Assembly (NCBI GenBank): GCA_945882615.1
Contig: CAMCWK010000019.1
Coordinates: forward strand, 1 to 57,419
DNA: 57,419 nucleotides
Reading direction: 5' to 3'
Source: Rhizobium sp. Q54
GTDB lineage: Bacteria > Pseudomonadota > Alphaproteobacteria > Micropepsales > Micropepsaceae
How positions within the stretch are numbered: the stretch's first letter is position 1; the number at the start of each line of letters is the position of its first letter. The notes under the pieces were generated by a model that worked only from the letters and a program-made list of their open reading frames with translations, did not search any database and was not told the DNA's origin. Both the position numbers and the translations under genes were made by a program. Of the stretch, positions 41,132 to 49,651 are shown piece after piece.

Positions 41132-42307
41132 ATGCCGATTTGCTGCGATTTCTGCCGCTCCGACTCCCTCAGCTTTGCCTATGCGCCCGAGGGTTCAACC
41201 CGGGGCCTGAAGGTCTATGTCTGCCAGCATTGCGGGCTGGTGCAGAGCGCGCCGCGCATCGCCCGCACCAAGGAACGCCATGCTGCCGCCGTGTCGGGCG
41301 GCGCCGACTGGGGCAATGTGCGCTACGGAAAGGGCTTTCGCACCAAACAGGCGCTGGATGCGCTGGCCCGCCACACCGATCTCACCGCACCGCTGGCGCT
41401 GCTGGATGTGGGCTCCAATCGCGGCAGCTTCGCCCGCGCCTTTCTGGACGCTGCGCCCAAGGCGCAATTGACCGCTCTGGAGCCGGATGAGCGTTACGCC
41501 GATTCCAGCGCCGACCTGCCGCGCACCGAACTGGTCCGCGCCCGCACCGAACACACCAATTTCGACGCTGGCCGCTTCGACATCGTCCATTCCTGTCACA
41601 CGATCGAACATCTGGGCGAAGCCTTCGCCGCCCTGAAGGACCATGCCCGCGTGCTGAAGGATGGCGGGCTGCTGGTGATCGACGCGCCCAACACCGCACT
41701 GCTGGGGGCTGAGGACATTGTCGAGGAATGGTTCATCGACAAGCACCTGTTCCATTTCTCGGCCCGCACCCTGTCACGCATGATCGAGGCGGTGGGCTTT
41801 TCGATCATTGAGCAGAATGATCCCGCCGATGCGGTGAACCTGCTGTTCGTGGCCCAAAAGACCGGCGCGACGAATGACATCATCGCAGGTGACTCGGCGG
41901 AAGTGCTGCGGGCCATGACGCTGATGTCCAGTTATCAGAAGACCCGGACCAGAAATCTGGCGGCGCTGAAAGAAGCCGCCTTTGAGCTCTCAGCCCTCAA
42001 GCCGCGCAAGGTCGCGTTGTGGGGCGCCGGCCGGCTGTTCGACCTTTTGGTGCGCGAGGGCGGCTTTGATCCCACAAGCCTGTCGCTCCTGATCGACACC
42101 CATCTGAAAAAGCACCTGGCGGCGCGCCACGATGTGGCGCTTTCTCTCCCCGACGCGCTCAGCGATGCTAGCGCCGATGTGGTGGTGGTGATGTCGCGCA
42201 TGTTCGCCGATGAAATCACCGCCGACGTGAAGCGCCGCGCCCCACGGGCCGAAATCATCCTGTATGCCGACCTGCTGGGGCGCGCGCGCCTTGGCCGCGC
42301 GGCCTGA
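41132..42307 (+). CDS. Zinc-knuckle SAM methyltransferase (NDP-sugar C-methyltransferase-like)
   Basis: Protein of 391 residues in three parts: an N-terminal four-Cys zinc site (CCDFC...CQHC), a class I SAM fold with LLDVGSNRGSFARAFLD and HSCHTIEHLGEA, and a C-terminal Rossmann-like domain with KVALWGAGRLFDLLVREGG. This design is that of sugar C-methyltransferases such as TylCIII-type enzymes; O-methylation is also possible. The transketolase starts 11 bp downstream. Confidence 0.8.
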   Translation: MPICCDFCRSDSLSFAYAPEGSTRGLKVYVCQHCGLVQSAPRIARTKERHAAAVSGGADWGNVRYGKGFRTKQALDALARHTDLTAPLALLDVGSNRGSFARAFLDAAPKAQLTALEPDERYADSSADLPRTELVRARTEHTNFDAGRFDIVHSCHTIEHLGEAFAALKDHARVLKDGGLLVIDAPNTALLGAEDIVEEWFIDKHLFHFSARTLSRMIEAVGFSIIEQNDPADAVNLLFVAQKTGATNDIIAGDSAEVLRAMTLMSSYQKTRTRNLAALKEAAFELSALKPRKVALWGAGRLFDLLVREGGFDPTSLSLLIDTHLKKHLAARHDVALSLPDALSDASADVVVVMSRMFADEITADVKRRAPRAEIILYADLLGRARLGRAA

Positions 42308-42317
42308 AGAGGGACTC

Positions 42318-43214
42318 ATGAACATCCAGGTCAAACCGACCCCCGCCAACGACACCGGCACGGCGCAGAAGATTGAGCAGCAGCTGGCGGAAGCGGCACG
42401 CTTTGTGCGCATGCATTCCATCGCCTCCATCTATCACGCAGGTTCCGGCCATCCCGGCGGCGCCATGTCGTCCGCCGACCTGCTGGCCTGTCTCTATGGC
42501 GCGGAAATGAACGTCTGGCCGCGCGGCATCGACGATCCGATGCGCGACCGATTCGTGCTGTCCAAGGGCCATGCTGCCCCCGCACTGTATGCGGTCGGCG
42601 CCTATTACGGTTTCTGCAGCCCCAAGGAATCGCTGAAGCTGCGCAAGCTGAATTCGCCCTTCCAAGGTCATCCCCATGTTCTGGACCTGCCCTGGGTGGA
42701 AACCTCGACCGGCTCGCTGGGCCAGGGTTTCTCGGTCGCCATCGGCATGGCGCTGGGCCTGAAGATCCAGAACAACCCGGCCCGCGTCTACACCATGCTG
42801 GGCGACGGCGAATTGCAGGAAGGCGAAGTGTGGGAAGCCGCCATGTCGGGCGCCCATCACAAGCTCGACACGCTGACCGCCGTGATCGACTACAACAAGC
42901 TGCAAAGCGACAACACCAACGACGCCATCATGCGGCTGGAGCCCTTGGGCGATAAATGGCGCGCCTTTGGTTGGGACGTGCAGGAGATCGATGGCCACGA
43001 CATCGCCGCCATCCTTGCCGCCTTCCGCCATGCCGGCACCACTTCGCTGCCCTCCGTCATCATCGCCCACACCGTCAAGGGCAAGGGCGTGCCCTATATG
43101 GAAAATATCCCCGCCTGGCACGGCAGCGTGAAGTTCACGAGGCTGCAGGCCGAAGAAGCGCTTGCCGCCCTCAATGCCAGCGCCGATGAAATCAAGGAAT
43201 TCCTCGATGTCTAG
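42318..43214 (+). CDS. Transketolase-like protein, N-terminal (TPP) subunit
   Basis: Protein of 298 residues with HAGSGHPGGAMSSADLLACL, then GDGELQEGEVWEAAMSGAHHKLDTLTAVIDYNK (shown in parts: GDGELQEGEVWEAA is the TPP site). Start ATG 42318 after AGAGGGA. It overlaps the C-terminal subunit by 8 bp. A split transketolase within a sugar cluster implies two-carbon transfer on a special sugar, not the pentose pathway. Confidence 0.88.
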   Translation: MNIQVKPTPANDTGTAQKIEQQLAEAARFVRMHSIASIYHAGSGHPGGAMSSADLLACLYGAEMNVWPRGIDDPMRDRFVLSKGHAAPALYAVGAYYGFCSPKESLKLRKLNSPFQGHPHVLDLPWVETSTGSLGQGFSVAIGMALGLKIQNNPARVYTMLGDGELQEGEVWEAAMSGAHHKLDTLTAVIDYNKLQSDNTNDAIMRLEPLGDKWRAFGWDVQEIDGHDIAAILAAFRHAGTTSLPSVIIAHTVKGKGVPYMENIPAWHGSVKFTRLQAEEALAALNASADEIKEFLDV

Positions 43215-44178
43215 TAATACTGCGAGCCCGGCCCTGATCGCCTCCAACGGCGATTCCCTGCGCGAAGCCTTCGGCAAGTCGCTGTCATCGCTGGCCGACG
43301 AGTTTCCCAAGCTGGTGGTGCTGGATGCCGATATCGCCGGCGGCACCGGCGTGCACCATTTCCGCAAAAGCCATCCCGAACGCTTTGTCCAGTTCGGCAT
43401 CGCCGAACAGAATATGATGGCGGCGGCGGGCGGCATGGCGGCTGTCGGCCTGATGCCGGTGGTCACCACCTTTGCCGTGTTCTGCCTGCGCGCCATCGAA
43501 CAGGCCCGCCTGTCGCTGTGCTATGCCCGGCGCAACGCCAAGATCGTCGCCTCCCATCCCGGACTGGATGTCGGTCCCGATGGGGGCTCGGCCCAGGCGC
43601 TGGAAGACCTGGCCGCCTTTCGCGCCATTCCCGGCATGACCGTGATCTCGCCCGCCGACGCCATCGAGATGGCCCAGGCCACCCGCGCCATTCTTGAGTT
43701 CGATGGCCCGGTCTATATGCGCACCGGCCGCAGCCCGTCGGTGCGGCTGTTCGGCGCCGATCACAAGTTCGAAATCGGCAAGGGCCAGATCCTGCGTGAC
43801 GGCCATGACCTCACCATCATCGCCTGCGGCGCCGAAGTGGCGCGCGCGCTGGACGCCGCCGACGCCTTGAAGGAAGACGGGATTTCCGCCCGGGTGGTTA
43901 ACATGCCCACCATCAAGCCGATCGACATGGATCTGATTGCGCGCTGCGCCCGGGAGACCGGCGCCATCGTCACCGCCGAGGATCACAATATTCATGGCGG
44001 GCTGGGTGGCGCGGTTGCGGAAAGTCTAGCTGCCACCGTGCCCTGCCCCGTCGAATTCGTCGGCGTAAAGGATGTGTTCGGCGCTTCGGGCGAGCCCGAA
44101 GAGCTGGCCTATGCCTTCGAGATCGCCGCGCCCTTCATCGTGGCGGCGGCCCGCAAAGTTCTGAAGCGCAAGAAATGA
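43207..44178 (+). CDS. Transketolase-like protein, C-terminal subunit
   Basis: Partner of the preceding gene, 323 residues. Pyrimidine-binding site with RFVQFGIAEQNMMAAAGGMA (the catalytic Glu) and a C-terminal domain with VVNMPTIKPIDMDLI. Start ATG 43207, overlapping the first subunit. The stop overlaps the next gene as ATGA. Confidence 0.88.
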   Translation: MSSNTASPALIASNGDSLREAFGKSLSSLADEFPKLVVLDADIAGGTGVHHFRKSHPERFVQFGIAEQNMMAAAGGMAAVGLMPVVTTFAVFCLRAIEQARLSLCYARRNAKIVASHPGLDVGPDGGSAQALEDLAAFRAIPGMTVISPADAIEMAQATRAILEFDGPVYMRTGRSPSVRLFGADHKFEIGKGQILRDGHDLTIIACGAEVARALDAADALKEDGISARVVNMPTIKPIDMDLIARCARETGAIVTAEDHNIHGGLGGAVAESLAATVPCPVEFVGVKDVFGASGEPEELAYAFEIAAPFIVAAARKVLKRKK

Positions 44179-44927
44179 ACCGCTTCTCGCTCATCGGAAA
44201 ATGCGCCGTGGTTACCGGCGGCAGCCGCGGCATCGGGGCGGCGATCGCGCTGGGCCTGGCGGACGCCGGCGCCGACGTGTTGCTGACCTATCGCGAGAAA
44301 CATGCCGAGGCGCATGAGATCGCCCAGCAGATCGAAGCCAAGGGCCGCCGCGCTCTGGCGGTGAAAATGGATGTCACCCACCGATTGCAGGTCGAGCAGG
44401 CCGCGCAGCAGGCCAAGGCGTTCGGTCCCATCCAGATTCTCGTGAACAATGCCGGCATCAACAAGCCGACCGATTTTGATCAGGTGAGTGACGAAGACTG
44501 GGACATGATCCTGGACGCCAACCTGAAAGGCCCCTTTGTGGTGGCCCAGGTCTTCCTGCCCTTGCTGAAGGCGGCGGGCGGCGGTGCCATCACCCATATC
44601 GGTTCGGTCTCCGGCCAGTATGGCGGCCCACGCACCGCCCATTACGCCGCCTCCAAGGCGGGACTGATCTCGCTGGCGCAGGTGATCGCCCGCTTCGGAG
44701 CGGCGTCGAACATCCGATCCAACACGGTATCGGCCGGCCTGATCGCCTCGGAAATGGCCGCGGCCGGCATGGCCAGCGCGGCGGTGCAGAAGGCGGCGGA
44801 GACCATCATCCTCAAACGCATGGGCACCCCTTCCGAAGTTGCCGATGCGGTGGTGTTCCTGTCGTCGGACGCCGCCAGCTACATCACGGCCCAGACCCTG
44901 AACGTCAACGGCGGATTGTATTTCTGA
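44175..44927 (+). CDS. Short-chain dehydrogenase/reductase (FabG-like)
   Basis: NAD(P)-dependent oxidoreductase of 250 residues. Cofactor motif VVTGGSRGIGAAIALGLADAG, NNAG, a Ser in HIGSVSGQYG and the YAASKAG catalytic Tyr-Lys. It lies in the sugar operon (overlaps on both sides), so it more likely reduces a sugar or keto-acid than a fatty acid. Confidence 0.9.
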   Translation: MNRFSLIGKCAVVTGGSRGIGAAIALGLADAGADVLLTYREKHAEAHEIAQQIEAKGRRALAVKMDVTHRLQVEQAAQQAKAFGPIQILVNNAGINKPTDFDQVSDEDWDMILDANLKGPFVVAQVFLPLLKAAGGGAITHIGSVSGQYGGPRTAHYAASKAGLISLAQVIARFGAASNIRSNTVSAGLIASEMAAAGMASAAVQKAAETIILKRMGTPSEVADAVVFLSSDAASYITAQTLNVNGGLYF

Positions 44928-46150
44928 TGAGTACCGGCAAGACACTGCTGATCATATCGGGCGGGATCGAGGCGGCGGATGCCGCCCGCCGCGCCAAGGA
45001 GATGGGCCACACCGTGGTGGTGTCCGACCGCGATCCCGACGCGCCGGGCTTTGCCTTTGCCGATTCCTGCCTGATCGCCGATGTCTATGGCGCAACGGAA
45101 ACCGCCGCCGCCGCCGAACGCTACAGCCGCAAGATTCGCAAGATCGATGGCGTGATCTGTGTCGCCGCCGATGCGCCGGTAACCGCCGCCACCGTGGCCC
45201 AGCGCCTGCGCATTCCCGGCCTGCCTGTCCATGTGGCGGAGCTAGCCTGTGACAAGCTGGCGATGAAAAAGTGCTTTCGCAGCGCCGGCGTGGCGGTGCC
45301 CTGGTTCGCGGAAATCTCGACGCCGCAGGAATTGCAGCGCATCGCCATCGAACGCGGCCGCGATCTGGTCATCAAGCCGGTCGACAGCCGCGGCAGCCGC
45401 GGCGTGCAGCGGGTGGCGCAGGTCGAAGACCTAGGAAAAGCCTTCATGCTGGCCCGCTCTCATTCCCCGTCCGAACGGGTGATGGTGGAGCAGTATCTGG
45501 ACGGCCCGCAGGTCTCCACCGAATCCATCGTGCTGGACGGTGTCTGCCACACGCCCGGCTTTTCCGACCGCAACTATGAATATCTGGAACGCTACGCGCC
45601 CTTTTTCATCGAGAATGGCGGCGACCTGCCCAGCCACCTGTCACCCGAAATCCAGCAGAAGGTCAAAGACCTGGTGGGCCGCGCGGCCAGCGCCATGGGC
45701 ATCACGGAAGGCACGGTCAAAGGCGACATCGTGGTCCACAAGGGCGAGCCCTATGTGATCGAGCTGGCGGCGCGCCTGTCCGGGGGCTTTTTCTGCACCC
45801 GGGAGATTCCGCTCAACACTGGGGTGGATTTCATCGGCGCGGCGATCAGGCTGGCTTTGGGCGAACCGGTGACCGCCGATGAGCTGTCACCCCGCCATCA
45901 ACATGCCGTGGTCCAGCGCTATGCTTTCCCGGCGCCTGGCACAGTGGCGTCGGTGGATGGCGAAGCACAGGCGCGCGCCGTTCCCGGCATTGCCGAAGTG
46001 GTGATTACCGCTAGGGAAGGCGATGTCATCCTGCCCGCCGGCGACAAGCGGCCCAGCGCGGCGATGGTGCTGGCGACGGGCGCGACCCACGATGCCGCGC
46101 TGAAGGCCGCCAATGACGCGCTGGCCTTGATCCGTATCCAGACCAAGTAG
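44927..46150 (+). CDS. ATP-grasp ligase
   Basis: Protein of 407 residues. It has a Rossmann-like start, the central ATP-grasp fold with LVIKPVDSRGSRGVQRV, VMVEQYLDGPQVSTES and the metal site YVIELAARLSGGFF. It resembles carbamoyl-phosphate/biotin carboxylase-like ligases and probably joins an acid to an amine or sugar. ATG overlaps the SDR stop by one base. Last gene of the operon. Confidence 0.85.
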   Translation: MSTGKTLLIISGGIEAADAARRAKEMGHTVVVSDRDPDAPGFAFADSCLIADVYGATETAAAAERYSRKIRKIDGVICVAADAPVTAATVAQRLRIPGLPVHVAELACDKLAMKKCFRSAGVAVPWFAEISTPQELQRIAIERGRDLVIKPVDSRGSRGVQRVAQVEDLGKAFMLARSHSPSERVMVEQYLDGPQVSTESIVLDGVCHTPGFSDRNYEYLERYAPFFIENGGDLPSHLSPEIQQKVKDLVGRAASAMGITEGTVKGDIVVHKGEPYVIELAARLSGGFFCTREIPLNTGVDFIGAAIRLALGEPVTADELSPRHQHAVVQRYAFPAPGTVASVDGEAQARAVPGIAEVVITAREGDVILPAGDKRPSAAMVLATGATHDAALKAANDALALIRIQTK

Positions 46151-46200
46151 GCGCTCCGGCGGTTCGCTCCCCCGCGAGCGGACGCGAGCCAATAAAAGCA

Positions 46201-46242
46201 CAAAGAGCGAAGTGCCCCCCGGCGCTTCGCTCTTTGCTTCTT
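46201..46242 (+). terminator. Terminator-like hairpin after the ATP-grasp gene
   Basis: Perfect 12-bp stem CAAAGAGCGAAG (46201-46212) with CTTCGCTCTTTG (46225-46236). The following tract CTTCTT is only weakly T-rich. Confidence 0.65.
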
Positions 46243-46312
46243 CCCACCAGAAATTCCCTTCGCCCCGGGGCGGACGCCATATTCTTATGGTCGTCCGGCA
46301 GCGGTTGGCGCT

Positions 46313-46336
46313 GGGCGGTGCCAGGGGGCACCGCCC
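46313..46336 (-). terminator. Hairpin at the 3' end of flagellin 1
   Basis: GGGCGGTGCC (46313-46322) pairs with GGCACCGCCC (46327-46336). It is 11 bp after the flagellin stop. There is no T-run behind it on the minus strand, so it could stabilise the mRNA rather than terminate. Confidence 0.45.
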
Positions 46337-46347
46337 ATTGCCGTGGC

Positions 46348-47175
46348 TTAGCGGAACAGAGACAGGATGGTCTGCGGCGCCTGGTTGGCGATCGACAGCG
46401 CCTGGACACCCAGCTGCTGCTTCACCTGCAGGGACTGCAGTTTGGCGCTTTCCTGCGCCATGTTGGCGTCGACCAGGTTGCCGATACCCTGGGTCAGGGT
46501 GTCCGACAGCTTCTGGGCGAAGGTCGCCTGGATCGAGAACTTCGCGGCGCCAGCCGACAACTTGGCAAGAGCCGAGTTGACGTTGGTCAGCGAGGACTGG
46601 ATCGTGGCCACCAGGGTGGAGGCCTTGGCCTGGGTCGAGATGGTGTTGGTCAGCTTCACCGTCACGATCGAGCCCGACAGCTTCATGTTCTGGGCATCGG
46701 TGGTGATGCGGCGCGAACCGTCAGCCGAGGCCAGAGCGGTGATCTTGGTGGTCGAACCGTTCACCAGGTTGAAGCCGTTGAAGGTGGCGTTCGTCACGAT
46801 CGTCGTGATCTGGTCACGCAGAGCGGTGAAGTTCGCGTTCAGGGCCTGACGGCTCGCGGTATCCAGCGAGGAGTCAGCAGCGGCCAAAGCCTTGGTCTTC
46901 ATCTGGATCAGCAAGTCCGAGATGGACTGGCCGGCCGAGAGGGCGACGTCGACAGCGGACGTGGCGTTGTTGATCGAGTTGATGACGGCCGTATAGCCCG
47001 CCACCTGGCTGCGCTGATTCTGCGCGATCGCGAAGATCGCACCATCATCGCGGGCATTGGCGACTTTCAGACCGCTGTTGATGGCGGACTGAGTCTTGTC
47101 GAGCTGGCCCTGGGTGGCAGTGAGGTACTGCAGCGCAACCGCGGCGCCGGCATTGGTGTTGACACTAAAAGACAT
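46348..47175 (-). CDS. Flagellin 1
   Basis: Flagellar filament protein of 275 residues. N-terminus MSFSVNTNAGAAVALQYL, D0/D1 helices, then C-terminal ANMAQESAKLQSLQVKQQLG and SIANQAPQTILSLFR. The central D2/D3 region is missing, as in Caulobacter flagellins. ATG 47175 follows GGAGAGA; a 30-residue upstream extension is not real. Sigma-54 promoter upstream. Nearly identical to flagellin 2. Possible glycosylation substrate of the TPR-GT proteins. Confidence 0.97.
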   Translation of the reverse strand: MSFSVNTNAGAAVALQYLTATQGQLDKTQSAINSGLKVANARDDGAIFAIAQNQRSQVAGYTAVINSINNATSAVDVALSAGQSISDLLIQMKTKALAAADSSLDTASRQALNANFTALRDQITTIVTNATFNGFNLVNGSTTKITALASADGSRRITTDAQNMKLSGSIVTVKLTNTISTQAKASTLVATIQSSLTNVNSALAKLSAGAAKFSIQATFAQKLSDTLTQGIGNLVDANMAQESAKLQSLQVKQQLGVQALSIANQAPQTILSLFR

Positions 47176-47257
47176 GTGGTCTCTCCGTTCTGGTATGACG
47201 AGCCTGCTTTTGTTGATGAAGCAGGTCTCTTTGGGCGTTTTGCCCGCAGGACACTTG

Positions 47258-47272
47258 GCAAACACCGTGCCG
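47258..47272 (-). promoter_or_regulatory. Sigma-54 promoter of flagellin 1
   Basis: Minus strand CGGCACG-GTGT-TTGC: only the first base differs from TGGCACG-N4-TTGC. Start codon 83 bp downstream. Confidence 0.85.
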
Positions 47273-47355
47273 CGACCGATTCAGTTTTGGTTAAACATCG
47301 ATTTTGCGTCGGGGAGGAAAAAGCGGCCGGCGGGAATTTCCGCAGCTCCGTCCGG

Positions 47356-47415
47356 GCTGGGCAAACTTTGCCGCATAGGGAAATTCTTGCCGGGTAACAG
47401 GCGGCAAATACTTCC
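47356..47415. promoter_or_regulatory. Cluster of ftr-like motifs upstream of flagellin 1
   Basis: Three related motifs: GCTGGGCAAACTTTGCCGC region (47356-47373), GGGAAATTCTTGCCGGG (47378-47394) and GGCGGCAAATACTTCC (47400-47415). They lie 85-145 bp upstream of the promoter, where FlbD-type enhancers sit. Confidence 0.45.
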
Positions 47416-47631
47416 ACCTTTCATCAAAGGCGAATAACGCAGGCCGCGCAAAGGCTGGAAAAATCATGGTTCACGCCGGCACAGGCAAACATGAACAAGT
47501 ATGAAGGACGTGCGGCGGCGGCGAATATCAACCGGCGGAAGTATAAAAAGGGGCGGCGCTGAAGCGTCGCCCGGCGCGCAGGCACCGGCGCGCCTGAACA
47601 GGAAATCGGGCGCGCCGCGCCCTGGGGCCCA
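47416..47631. other. Gene-free spacer between the flagellin genes
   Basis: Remainder of the 517-bp gap. No supportable gene. A 23-codon reading frame from ATG 47491, basic at its end, has no clear ribosome binding site. Confidence 0.5.
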
Positions 47632-47667
47632 AACAAAAAATAGGGGCGGTGCAAAGCACCGCCCCTA
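47632..47667 (-). terminator. Terminator of flagellin 2
   Basis: Twelve-pair stem TAGGGGCGGTGC (47641-47652) with GCACCGCCCCTA (47656-47667), loop AAA; on the minus strand it is followed by TTTTTT. Confidence 0.92.
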
Positions 47668-47692
47668 TATGCCCCCTCGAAAGGGTCTGGTC

Positions 47693-48520
47693 TTAGCGGA
47701 ACAGCGACAGGATGGTCTGCGGCGCCTGGTTGGCGATCGACAGAGCCTGCACGCCCAGCTGCTGCTTGACCTGCAGCGACTGCAACTTGGCGCTTTCCTG
47801 CGCCATGTTGGCATCCACCAGATTGCCGATACCCGCGGTGAGCGTGTCCGACAGTTTCTGGGTGAAGGTCGACTGGATCGAGAACTTCGCGGCGCCCGAC
47901 GACAACTTGGCCAGGGCCGAGTTGACGTTGGTCAGAGAGGACTGGATCGTGGCGATCAGGGTAGAAGCCTTGGCCTGGGTCGAGATCGTGGACGTGGTCT
48001 TGATTGTCACGATCGAGCCCGACAGCTTCAGGTTCTGCGCCGCGGTGGTGATGCGGCGGGTGCCGTCAGCCGAAGCCAGCGCGGTAACCTGCGCGGTCGA
48101 ACCGTCAACCAGGTTGAAGCCGTTGAACACCGCATTCTTCACGATCGTGGCAATCTGATCGCGCAGGGCGGTGAAGTTGGCGTTCAGGGCCTGACGACTC
48201 GCCGTATCGAGCGAGGAGTCGGCGGCCGCAAGCGCCTTCTGCTTCATCTGAATCAGCAGATCCGAGATCGACTGGCCCGCGGACAGGGCGACATCGATGG
48301 CGGACGAACCGTTGTTGATGGAATTTATGACAGAGGAGTAACCGGCGACAGTGGCGCGCTGGTTCTGGGCAATAGCGTAAATAGCGCCATCATCCTTGGC
48401 CGACGCGACTTTGAGGCCGCTATTAATGGCACCCTGGGTCTTGTCGAGCTGGCCCTGGGTGGCATTGAGGTACTGCAGCGCGACCTGCGCGCCGGTGTTG
48501 GTGTTGACGCTAAATGACAT
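47693..48520 (-). CDS. Flagellin 2
   Basis: Second flagellin of 275 residues with the same length and ends as flagellin 1 (MSFSVNTNTGAQVALQYL and SIANQAPQTILSLFR). It differs by scattered substitutions, mostly in the central region (for example AQVTALASADGTRRITTAAQ versus KITALASADGSRRITTDAQ). ATG 48520 with GGAGAAT upstream; upstream in-frame extension is spurious. It has its own sigma-54 promoter and terminator, so the two genes are separate units. Confidence 0.97.
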   Translation of the reverse strand: MSFSVNTNTGAQVALQYLNATQGQLDKTQGAINSGLKVASAKDDGAIYAIAQNQRATVAGYSSVINSINNGSSAIDVALSAGQSISDLLIQMKQKALAAADSSLDTASRQALNANFTALRDQIATIVKNAVFNGFNLVDGSTAQVTALASADGTRRITTAAQNLKLSGSIVTIKTTSTISTQAKASTLIATIQSSLTNVNSALAKLSSGAAKFSIQSTFTQKLSDTLTAGIGNLVDANMAQESAKLQSLQVKQQLGVQALSIANQAPQTILSLFR

Positions 48521-48594
48521 GGGTATTCTCCATTCTACTGGTGGTGGACCACGCGTTCTGCGGGCCCTTGGGCTCATGGCCCGCCGAAACTTTT

Positions 48595-48609
48595 GCAACG
48601 CCCGTGCCA
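48595..48609 (-). promoter_or_regulatory. Sigma-54 promoter of flagellin 2
   Basis: Minus strand TGGCACG-GGCG-TTGC, a perfect match to the consensus. Start codon 75 bp downstream. Confidence 0.92.
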
Positions 48610-48676
48610 GCCCGTTAACTTGGTATCCTATTGATTTTAATGGGCTATTTTTATAGCCCGGCCGAACGGCATTAGG

Positions 48677-48709
48677 CATGAATTGCCGGGTGGGATGGTT
48701 TTTGCCGCC
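48677..48709. promoter_or_regulatory. ftr-like motifs upstream of flagellin 2
   Basis: CCCGGCAATTCATG on the minus strand (48677-48690) and TTTTTGCCGCC (48699-48709), 68-100 bp upstream of the promoter. Confidence 0.4.
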
Positions 48710-48721
48710 GCACCGGGCAAG

Positions 48722-48755
48722 AAAAAGCCGGCGCAGTCGCCAGCGCCGGCTTTGT
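48722..48755 (-). terminator. Terminator of flbT-flaF
   Basis: AAAGCCGGCGC (48724-48734) pairs with GCGCCGGCTTT (48743-48753), with an A-run at 48722-48726 that gives the minus-strand T-run. Confidence 0.9.
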
Positions 48756-48779
48756 TTCTTCACGACAATGGTCCGGCGG

Positions 48780-49127
48780 CTAGGACGCCTGCAGACCCTG
48801 CATGATGGTGCGGTTGATCTCGATCAGCGGATCCAGCGGCGCTTTTTCGCGCGTCACGGTGCGCGAATATTTCGACACCCAGAGCGACAGCGAGATGATC
48901 TTGGCGCGCACATCCGTGGTCAGGGTGTTGCGGTCGTCCATGCAGTCGGCGGCCAGGGTGCGCCACAGCCGGCGGTTCCAGTCGATGGCTTCAACCAGCG
49001 GCGTACCAATGGCGCCCGATTCCTTGGCCGTGAGCAAGGCGCCCGTCACTTGGCCGAACAGACGGTATTCGGTGAGACGGGGATCCTCGGTGGCGACTTG
49101 CGCACTTTGATAGGCTTTAAGGCTCAT
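48780..49127 (-). CDS. flaF: Flagellar biosynthesis regulator FlaF
   Basis: Protein of 115 residues; FlaF is needed for flagellin production and acts together with FlbT in Caulobacter. Motifs: AYQSAQVATEDPRLTEYRLF and the DWNRRLWRTLAADC stretch. It overlaps flbT by 11 bp, so both are translated from one mRNA. Confidence 0.95.
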   Translation of the reverse strand: MSLKAYQSAQVATEDPRLTEYRLFGQVTGALLTAKESGAIGTPLVEAIDWNRRLWRTLAADCMDDRNTLTTDVRAKIISLSLWVSKYSRTVTREKAPLDPLIEINRTIMQGLQAS

Positions 49128-49512
49128 AACTCAAACGCTCCTGTTCCAAATCAAACAGCTTCCGGCATGCAATAAGCGCCTTGTAATAGGCGCCCTGGGA
49201 CACATCGCGGCTGATCTCGACGCAGGCCGCCAGAATGGCGGGAGTGCCGATGGCGCCCATGAATTCGGTCATGCGCAGGGCAAATTCGTTGTACGGCTCT
49301 TCGGTGGACTCGCCATCCAGGTACATCATCATGATGGCCATATAGATGCGGCGCGCCGGCGTGTTGGCGCTTTCGGGCTGCATGATGTCCTTTTCACGCA
49401 GCACGCAGGCCTTGTTCTGGATGACCAGGCTGGTGCGCTTGTCGCCATTGGCCAGAACCGCGCCATTCAGCACGAATTTCTCACCCGGCTTTAATGATAG
49501 TTTCAGCGGCAT
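49117..49512 (-). CDS. flbT: Flagellin mRNA regulator FlbT
   Basis: Binds the flagellin mRNA leader and promotes its decay when assembly is incomplete (Caulobacter). 131 residues: LKPGEKFVLNGAVLANGDKR start, then MQPESANTPARRIYMAIMMMYLD. Ends QERLSYEP. First gene of flbT-flaF. Confidence 0.95.
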   Translation of the reverse strand: MPLKLSLKPGEKFVLNGAVLANGDKRTSLVIQNKACVLREKDIMQPESANTPARRIYMAIMMMYLDGESTEEPYNEFALRMTEFMGAIGTPAILAACVEISRDVSQGAYYKALIACRKLFDLEQERLSYEP

Positions 49513-49651
49513 AGCGCCCTTCCTTTGCGATCGGAAGCCACCATAGGCCGGGCTTGGTTAACAAAAGCCTGATGCTTTGTACGTTTCCGTTCACGAGTGC
49601 TTAAACATAAAAGGCTTTGATTGCCGCGATTTTCATCGATCGGGATTTTCC

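Noticed and set aside
47491..47562. 23-codon basic peptide between the flagellins.
   Set aside because: No convincing ribosome binding site and no conservation evidence; more likely part of a leader or spacer.
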